Source: Providencia huaxiensis
GTDB taxonomy: Bacteria > Pseudomonadota > Gammaproteobacteria > Enterobacterales > Enterobacteriaceae
Direction of reading: 5' to 3'
NCBI RefSeq assembly: GCF_002843235.3
Contig: NZ_CP031123.2
Coordinates: 1,426,001 to 1,490,000, forward strand
Length of the DNA: 64,000 nucleotides
This document shows positions 58,957 to 64,000 of this stretch, piece after piece. The translations under genes and the position numbers were made by a program. Under the pieces are notes generated by a model. That model was given only the letters and a program-made list of their open reading frames with translations. It did no database searches and was not told the DNA's origin. The stretch's first letter is position 1. The number at the start of each line of letters is the position of its first letter.

Positions 58957-59598
58957 ATGCTTGAAAATCTCGGTATTACAAATTTATGGACTTATCTTAT
59001 CGGTGTTATTTTTATTACACTGGTACCAGGCCCTAATTCTTTATTTGTTTTAACTAGCAGTGCAAAATATGGTGTGAAAAATGGTTATAAAGCCGCATTA
59101 GGTGTCTTTACAGGAGATGCTATACTCATTTTTCTCTCATTTTTAGGCGTTGCATCTTTAGTAAAAACATCACCTATCTTTTTTAGTGTTATAAAATACG
59201 CAGGGGCAGCTTATTTATTTTATTTAGGGATGAAAACCCTGTATAGCGTATTATATAAAAAAGAAAATACAGGTGATGTTGATTCAATTATCTTAGAAAC
59301 CAAGGGTACCTATAAAAAAGCTGTTTTTTTAAGTTTACTAAATCCTAAGATGATCATTTTTTATGTTTCATTTTTTATCCAATTTATTGACCCAGCTTAC
59401 CCAAGTGCAGGTGTGCCATTTTTCATTCTTGGCCTAATTTTAGAAACCTGCAGCATGATTTACTTATCACTGCTGATCTTTGGTGCGGTTGCTGTAACGA
59501 ATATGGTCAAACATAATAAAAAACTGTCTAAGTTCTCTAATAGCTGTATTGGTGCCGTATTCTTGATGTTTGGAGCAAAACTTGCACTAACCGCATAA
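58957..59598 (+). CDS. leuE: Leucine exporter LeuE (LysE/RhtB family)
   Basis: A 213-residue RhtB-family exporter with six hydrophobic segments. NLWTYLIGVIFITLVPGPNS at the N-terminus, LGVFTGDAILIFLSFLGVAS and LLNPKMIIFYVSFFIQFIDP are closely parallel to E. coli LeuE (YeaS). It exports leucine and related amino acids by proton exchange. Confidence 0.87.
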   Translation: MLENLGITNLWTYLIGVIFITLVPGPNSLFVLTSSAKYGVKNGYKAALGVFTGDAILIFLSFLGVASLVKTSPIFFSVIKYAGAAYLFYLGMKTLYSVLYKKENTGDVDSIILETKGTYKKAVFLSLLNPKMIIFYVSFFIQFIDPAYPSAGVPFFILGLILETCSMIYLSLLIFGAVAVTNMVKHNKKLSKFSNSCIGAVFLMFGAKLALTA

Positions 59599-59721
59599 TG
59601 GTTTTATCAGAAATTGAATATCCTTTGGCGTAGGTTTTCCGTTAACCCATGGGGTTTCATTTGGAGCCCCGTCCTCAGAATACATAACTTGTTGCTTATA
59701 ATAATCAAATGAGTTTTCCAA
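59587..59721 (-). CDS. Possible small ORF or remnant antisense to the leuE end
   Basis: A minus-strand frame of 44 residues from TTG 59719-59721, with AGGGGA seven bases upstream: SFDYYKQQVMYSEDGAPNET then PWVNGKPTPKDIQFLIKPLC. It overlaps the leuE stop by 12 bp. It has coding-like composition but no recognised family. It could be a small gene or a leftover of one. Confidence 0.3.
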   Translation of the reverse strand: MENSFDYYKQQVMYSEDGAPNETPWVNGKPTPKDIQFLIKPLCG

Positions 59722-59858
59722 TTTAGTCCCCTAAAAGTTTACAGCTAACCGTATCAACTAAGCATACGACAATTTATTTTGAAAGACCGCGCTTTGAATG
59801 CCCCATATTTTCAATAATTAACTCATCCTGCAAATCTTTTGGGCGCAGCAACAATCAC

Positions 59859-60125
59859 ATGGCTCAGGCTCGTTACCAAAAAAACGTTGATAAAATAGCA
59901 GAGCAGATTTCTCGTGGAGAATTGAAGCCCAGAGCTCGATTTTCGATCCATAGAGCTTTTGCTAAGCAAGAGGGTATTTCATTAGTGACAGTGTCACAGG
60001 TGTATCGTGAGCTTACTGAAAAAGGCTTAGTGAGTGGTGAAAACAATAAAATCAGTCATTCTCTATATGGTGGACTTAGAATAAAGCACAAAAAATTTGA
60101 TGTTTTTTATCGGATTAACGTCTAA
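59859..60125 (+). pseudogene. GntR/MocR-type helix-turn-helix remnant
   Basis: An 88-residue frame. Residues 4-66 are the winged helix of a MocR/GntR regulator (QISRGELKPRARFSIHRAFA, KQEGISLVTVSQVYRELTEK, GLVSGENN). The usual aminotransferase or effector domain is absent, and the last 22 residues are unrelated. It probably is the surviving 5' end of a regulator gene. A free-standing DNA-binding protein cannot be excluded. Confidence 0.6.
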
Positions 60126-60157
60126 TAAGATGTATCAATAGAATAGTTAATGGAAAA

Positions 60158-60547
60158 ATGATGTTAAAACACTTAATTGAAGTAGCAAAGCAATATGCTA
60201 AACCCGCCACCTTTAATGGTTATATAGAAACTGGCTATGTGGCTTCGGCATTAGAAACAGAAGATGGTGAGATCTATAGTGGTATCAGTATTGATTCTGC
60301 ATGTTCACTTGGCTTTTGTGCGGAACATGCCGCTATTGCAGATATGCTTAAAAATGGCAAATCAGTCATTAAAGCCATTGTTGCCGTTGATGCTTCAGGT
60401 TGTATCGTGCCGCCTTGTGGGCGCTGCAGGGAGTTGCTAAGTCAGTTGTCGGATAAAAACCAGTCAACAGTCGTTGCTGTCAATGAAAACACGCAAGTGA
60501 CATTAGCAGAGCTAATGCCATATGACTGGAAGGCAACAAGGTGTTAG
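60158..60547 (+). CDS. Cytidine/blasticidin-S deaminase-like protein
   Basis: A 129-residue short cytidine deaminase of the homotetrameric type. The zinc site is GFCAEHAAIADML (C-A-E, catalytic Glu) and PPCGRCRELLSQL. It is more like blasticidin-S deaminases and CDA-like proteins of unknown substrate than E. coli Cdd (294 aa). It is followed, slightly overlapping in reading space, by a NUDIX gene, a frequent nucleotide-salvage pairing. Confidence 0.85.
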   Translation: MMLKHLIEVAKQYAKPATFNGYIETGYVASALETEDGEIYSGISIDSACSLGFCAEHAAIADMLKNGKSVIKAIVAVDASGCIVPPCGRCRELLSQLSDKNQSTVVAVNENTQVTLAELMPYDWKATRC

Positions 60548-60603
60548 GCTCGACACCAGAAATACAAGGTAAGAATGGCACAATAAAAAAGAGAAGTGGT
60601 GAG

Positions 60604-61077
60604 ATGAGAAAGGAAATTAAACATTTTACGGCAACAGCAATGATCCGTAATGAGCATGGTGAGTTTTTATTACACGAACATCAAAAACTTGGTTTTTGGT
60701 TACCCCCAGGTGGCCACATTGAAGAGAATGAAGAACCACAACATGCTGTTTTTCGAGAAGTTCTTGAGGAAACAGGGCTAGAGTGCCGAGTGATTAGTTG
60801 CGGTTTGCCATTTGCCTCACAAGTGCATGATTCATCTCATACACAAGTACTACCGTTGCCCATTGCTATTTTGAAAGAATTTATTGCGGATAAAAAGAGA
60901 GGAAACCATTGGCATATTGATATGATTTACTTATGTGAGCTATTACCCTCATCACAACCGCCTTTTGCTCCATTTGAATGGGTGCCATTTGAGAAACTCA
61001 CCAAACTCAATATTCCTGAAGATGTTATTGAGTTGGCGAAAGTGGTTAATGAATACTATCGGTTGCAGGGCAAATAG
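60604..61077 (+). CDS. NUDIX hydrolase
   Basis: A 157-residue NUDIX protein. The Nudix box GGHIEENEEPQHAVFREVLE continues EETGLE and fits Gx5Ex7REUxEExGU. ATG 60604 (MRKEIKHFTATAMIRNEHGE) is favoured over 60541 on the usual start of the fold; the 57-bp gap after the deaminase then suggests an operon. The substrate is unknown. Confidence 0.87.
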   Translation: MRKEIKHFTATAMIRNEHGEFLLHEHQKLGFWLPPGGHIEENEEPQHAVFREVLEETGLECRVISCGLPFASQVHDSSHTQVLPLPIAILKEFIADKKRGNHWHIDMIYLCELLPSSQPPFAPFEWVPFEKLTKLNIPEDVIELAKVVNEYYRLQGK

Positions 61078-61100
61078 CGATCATTTGTGTGAATATAAGA

Positions 61101-61715
61101 TTAATTTACATTAAAGAATAATAAAGATAATCCCAATAGAATGAGTAGAGTACCAATTGTTCTATCCATAACGAATTGGTAGTTAAGAATTTTGTTTCGT
61201 ACTACAGGTGTTGCAAAGAAAATAGCAATTAGACTAAACCAAAGCCAATGAGCGAAAGAAATAAATAGGCCATAACTCAAATTTAACCAAATTGAGTTCT
61301 GTGTACTGATAACTTGGCTATACACAGAGACCACAAAAAACATGGTTTTTGGGTTTAACGCATTCGTTAAAAAACCATTTTTAAATGCATTTAAGGCCGA
61401 TAATGGCTTTGAGGTGGTCTTGTCTGAGGATATTTTGACTTTATTAGTCAATGATTTAAACCCGATGTACACCAAATAAAATACACCAATAAGTTTAACG
61501 ATTAAGAATAATGTTGGTGAACTCAAAATGACTAAAGTGATGCCGAAAACGGTATAAAACACATGAACTTGCACACCTATAGCGATACCTAGCGCACACA
61601 GTAAGCCTGTTTTAATTCCATAGGTATAACTATTACGAGTTACCATAGCAAAGTCCGGTCCCGGACTAATAACAGCTAAAATGGTTATAGTCGCTACTGC
61701 AATAATTTCATTCAT
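61101..61715 (-). CDS. LysE/RhtB family exporter
   Basis: A 204-residue exporter: MNEIIAVATITILAVISPGP, DFAMVTRNSYTYGIKTGLLC and NALNPKTMFFVVSVYSQVIS, with six hydrophobic segments. ATG 61715 gives the family start. It is divergent from a LysR regulator at 61865, the standard LysG-LysE-like layout, so an amino acid is the probable substrate and co-inducer. Confidence 0.86.
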   Translation of the reverse strand: MNEIIAVATITILAVISPGPDFAMVTRNSYTYGIKTGLLCALGIAIGVQVHVFYTVFGITLVILSSPTLFLIVKLIGVFYLVYIGFKSLTNKVKISSDKTTSKPLSALNAFKNGFLTNALNPKTMFFVVSVYSQVISTQNSIWLNLSYGLFISFAHWLWFSLIAIFFATPVVRNKILNYQFVMDRTIGTLLILLGLSLLFFNVN

Positions 61716-61864
61716 ATTAATTTCCTTAAAGGTAATAAAAACAGACCAAAAATGTATTTTTTTTGAAATCGCTTGTTTATTTATTGTTTTTATTATCAAT
61801 AGATTGAATAAAACTAAAAAGCGATTTATCCTGACGCAAATCTGTCAGTTTTAGTTACCTATAT

Positions 61865-62749
61865 ATGAAACTACCACCATTAACGTCATTACGTTTTTTT
61901 GATACTGCTGCAAAAGCAGGCAGTTTTGTGCAAGCGGCACATGAGTTGAATGTGACTCATAGTGCGATTAGCCGACAAATTCGTTTATTAGAAGAATACC
62001 TTGGTGTTGAGTTATTCGAACGAAGGAACCGTGCTGTTTTTTTAACAGCGAACGGCCAAATATTGTTACAAACCACTAGTTCGATATTTGAACAGCTCAA
62101 AGATGGTATTGAAAAGATAAAAAACAGCACATTTCCTGATGTTGTTAGCTTGTCTTGTGAACCAACAATTGCAATGAAATGGTTAATACCTCGACTTACG
62201 CATTTTTATCAGCAATATCCTCATATTACAGTACATTTAGTCGCAGCTGGTGGTGTAATTGATTTCACAAAAACGAACGTTGATTTAGCATTGAGGCGTA
62301 ATGATTTTAAATGGAATGACAATCTTTGCGCGGTAAAAGTGTGTTCAGAACGAATGGGAGTCGTGGTTCGGCCTGAACTTGATTTTAAGAAAAACGCTAG
62401 TCATATAGCACTGCTATCAACCACATCTAGACCCAATGCATGGGAAACTTGGCAAAATATAAAAGAAATAGCGCTTCAAAATAGTAAAACTATTACATAC
62501 GAGCACTTTTACTTGTGTATTCAAGCGGCCTTAGCTGGGCAAGGGGCGGCTCTCGCGTCATTTTTGATGGTTGCCGACGAAATACAATCGAAACAATTAG
62601 CCGCGCCATATGGTTTTATTGAAGATAATTCAGCGTACTATTTATTGTCATCGAAACCTGTTGAGCAAGGTAGTGCAGCGGCTATTTTTACGCAGTGGCT
62701 AATTGAACAGGTGAATATCAGTATTGAAACTCTGATAGATAAAAGATAA
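61865..62749 (+). CDS. LysR family regulator (GcvA-like)
   Basis: A 294-residue LysR protein of the GcvA-like group: LPPLTSLRFFDTAAKAGSFV, AAHELNVTHSAISRQIRLLE and YLGVELFERRNRAVFLTANG. It is divergent from the LysE-type exporter (149 bp between starts) and probably regulates it in response to the exported amino acid. Confidence 0.87.
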   Translation: MKLPPLTSLRFFDTAAKAGSFVQAAHELNVTHSAISRQIRLLEEYLGVELFERRNRAVFLTANGQILLQTTSSIFEQLKDGIEKIKNSTFPDVVSLSCEPTIAMKWLIPRLTHFYQQYPHITVHLVAAGGVIDFTKTNVDLALRRNDFKWNDNLCAVKVCSERMGVVVRPELDFKKNASHIALLSTTSRPNAWETWQNIKEIALQNSKTITYEHFYLCIQAALAGQGAALASFLMVADEIQSKQLAAPYGFIEDNSAYYLLSSKPVEQGSAAAIFTQWLIEQVNISIETLIDKR

Positions 62750-62882
62750 TTAGCTATCAAAAAAAGAAGGTTTGGTTATAAAGCCAGCGAGTCTTAATGA
62801 AAAATAAATAATTTATGCCATAACCTTTTCTTTGCATGCTATATTTCTCGGCTAGGTCTAGTGTTTTATGTCGGAGCAAATA

Positions 62883-63986
62883 ATGAGCAAAATACGAGTC
62901 GGTGTTATTTTTGGTGGTCGATCAACAGAACATGAAGTTTCACTACAGTCCGCTAAAAATATTATCAATGGGTTAGATCGCAATAAATTTGATGTATGCC
63001 TTTTGGGGATTAATAAAGAAGGGCAATGGCATGAATATAACGAATCTGATTATTTATTGCATGGTGATGATCCCTCTCGTATTGCGTTAAATACGCCTAA
63101 GCGAGCCATCGCACTTGTTCCAGGTAAAACGAGCGAGCAATTTATTTCATTAGAAGATGCCAAGCCATTGCCACAAATCGATGTTATTTTTCCTATTGTT
63201 CACGGTAACTTAGGCGAAGACGGCTCGCTACAAGGGTTATTGCGCATGGCGAATTTGCCGTTTGTAGGCCCAGGTGTTTTAGGCTCCTCTGCCTGCATGG
63301 ATAAAGACGTTACCAAAAGATTACTTAGAGACGCAGGCTTAAATATTGCTCCATTTATAACAGTGCTCAAAAATGAACGTGCAACAACTGAATATGAAGC
63401 GACCGTGGCGCAATTAGGCTTACCACTTTTTATTAAGCCAGCAAATCAAGGTTCATCTGTCGGGATCAGTAAAGTCAGCACTGAATCGGAATTTAACGCG
63501 GCGCTGGATTTTGCCTTCTTATTTGATATGAAAGTCCTTATTGAAAGCGCAGTAAAAGGGCGTGAAATTGAGTGCGCCGTATTGGGTAATGAAGAACCTC
63601 TTGCCAGCCCTTGTGGTGAAATCGTATTACACGACAGTTTCTATGCGTACCACACTAAATATATTGATGAAAATGGTGCTTCTGTCGTGGCTCCTGCACA
63701 ATTAGATGATGCCGTGAGTGATAAAATACGTGAGATTGCCTTATCTGCGTACCGCGCACTAAATTGCAGTGGAATGTCCCGTGTGGATGTTTTCTTAACG
63801 GAAAACAATGATGTAGTCATCAATGAAATCAACACATTGCCTGGCTTTACAAATATCAGTATGTATCCAAAATTGTGGCAGCAAGGTGGTATGACATACC
63901 CACAATTAATCAGCCGACTGATTGAGTTAGGAATTGAAAAATTCCAACAAACTGCGATGTTAAAAACGGCATGTGATGAGCTTTAA
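62883..63986 (+). CDS. ddlA: D-alanine--D-alanine ligase A
   Basis: A 367-residue ATP-grasp ligase making D-Ala-D-Ala for peptidoglycan. SKIRVGVIFGGRSTEHEVSL, VIFPIVHGNLGEDGSLQGLL, ACMDKDVTKRLLRDAGLNIA, FIKPANQGSSVGISKVS and VVINEINTLPGFTNISMYPK are nearly colinear with E. coli DdlA (364 aa). The ATG at 62883 is preferred to 62868 because GGAG lies seven bases upstream. It is monocistronic and not in the mur cluster, which also fits DdlA rather than DdlB. Confidence 0.93.
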   Translation: MSKIRVGVIFGGRSTEHEVSLQSAKNIINGLDRNKFDVCLLGINKEGQWHEYNESDYLLHGDDPSRIALNTPKRAIALVPGKTSEQFISLEDAKPLPQIDVIFPIVHGNLGEDGSLQGLLRMANLPFVGPGVLGSSACMDKDVTKRLLRDAGLNIAPFITVLKNERATTEYEATVAQLGLPLFIKPANQGSSVGISKVSTESEFNAALDFAFLFDMKVLIESAVKGREIECAVLGNEEPLASPCGEIVLHDSFYAYHTKYIDENGASVVAPAQLDDAVSDKIREIALSAYRALNCSGMSRVDVFLTENNDVVINEINTLPGFTNISMYPKLWQQGGMTYPQLISRLIELGIEKFQQTAMLKTACDEL

Positions 63987-64000
63987 TCGCTGAGTAAAAT

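Overview
The window looks like the chromosome of a Morganellaceae enterobacterium, most probably Providencia. The basis is a fairly AT-rich genome with YajD, YebB, YehS, LeuE, DdlA and Amn homologues that are close to, but clearly diverged from, the E. coli proteins. The genus is an inference; no rRNA or housekeeping marker is present to settle it.

Layout. (1) Positions 1-2352 are the collapsed end of a P2-like prophage: the portal gene (Q, minus strand, 3' end outside the window) has lost its 5' end and is fused back-to-back to the tail gene D, followed by ogr. (2) Positions 2357-5411 carry a very AT-rich divergent gene pair: a DUF6602-type protein with a PD-(D/E)XK-like signature, and an OLD-like ATPase with a C-terminal HEPN-like RX4H motif. 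This is a candidate anti-phage cargo module. (3) Positions 5743-9979 are chromosomal: TetR regulator, DJ-1/PfpI protein, the folate-independent methionine synthase pair MesX-MesD with a MetR-type box upstream, and YajD. (4) Positions 10419-44612 are an apparently complete Mu-like transposable prophage (34,194 bp) inserted in yebB. Removing it together with one copy of the AACG target duplication restores a 194-codon yebB frame. (5) Positions 44935-63986 are chromosomal: a MocR regulator and GNAT protein, NADAR protein, polar amino-acid ABC transporter, AEC transporter, AMP nucleosidase, GNAT, MerR, an accA paralogue, LysR, a RES-Xre toxin-antitoxin pair, YehS, AzlCD, LeuE, a GntR remnant, cytidine deaminase, NUDIX, LysE-type exporter with its LysR regulator, and D-Ala-D-Ala ligase A.

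The Mu-like prophage lies in reverse orientation, so its left (c) end is at 44612. From that end it runs: repressor (plus strand), then on the minus strand ner, transposase A, target-capture ATPase B, a cluster of small semi-essential early genes (DUF3164, ANR-type and others), gemA, a first Mor/C-family activator, a secreted-protein moron, a second Mor/C-family activator, the lysis cassette (holin, SAR endolysin, Rz/Rz1 and two small membrane proteins), DUF1804 packaging protein, terminase, portal, head genes F, G, I and T, tail genes L and M, a frameshifted tail chaperone, tape measure, N, P, spike, W, J, gp48, and tail fibre S with its assembly protein U. No gin, mom or com gene was seen.

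The most interesting signal is regulatory. Four prophage promoters (upstream of the second Mor-like gene, the lysis cassette, protease I and baseplate gene W) share a dyad CTGAACCYCTTCA placed exactly 25 nt before a -10 hexamer. This looks like an undescribed operator family for the Mor/C activators. At two of these promoters (I and W) the predicted transcript start coincides with the ATG, which suggests leaderless mRNAs. Other points are a programmed -1 frameshift, a nonsense-interrupted small packaging-region gene, and the ATPase/nuclease-like module next to the P2 remnant.
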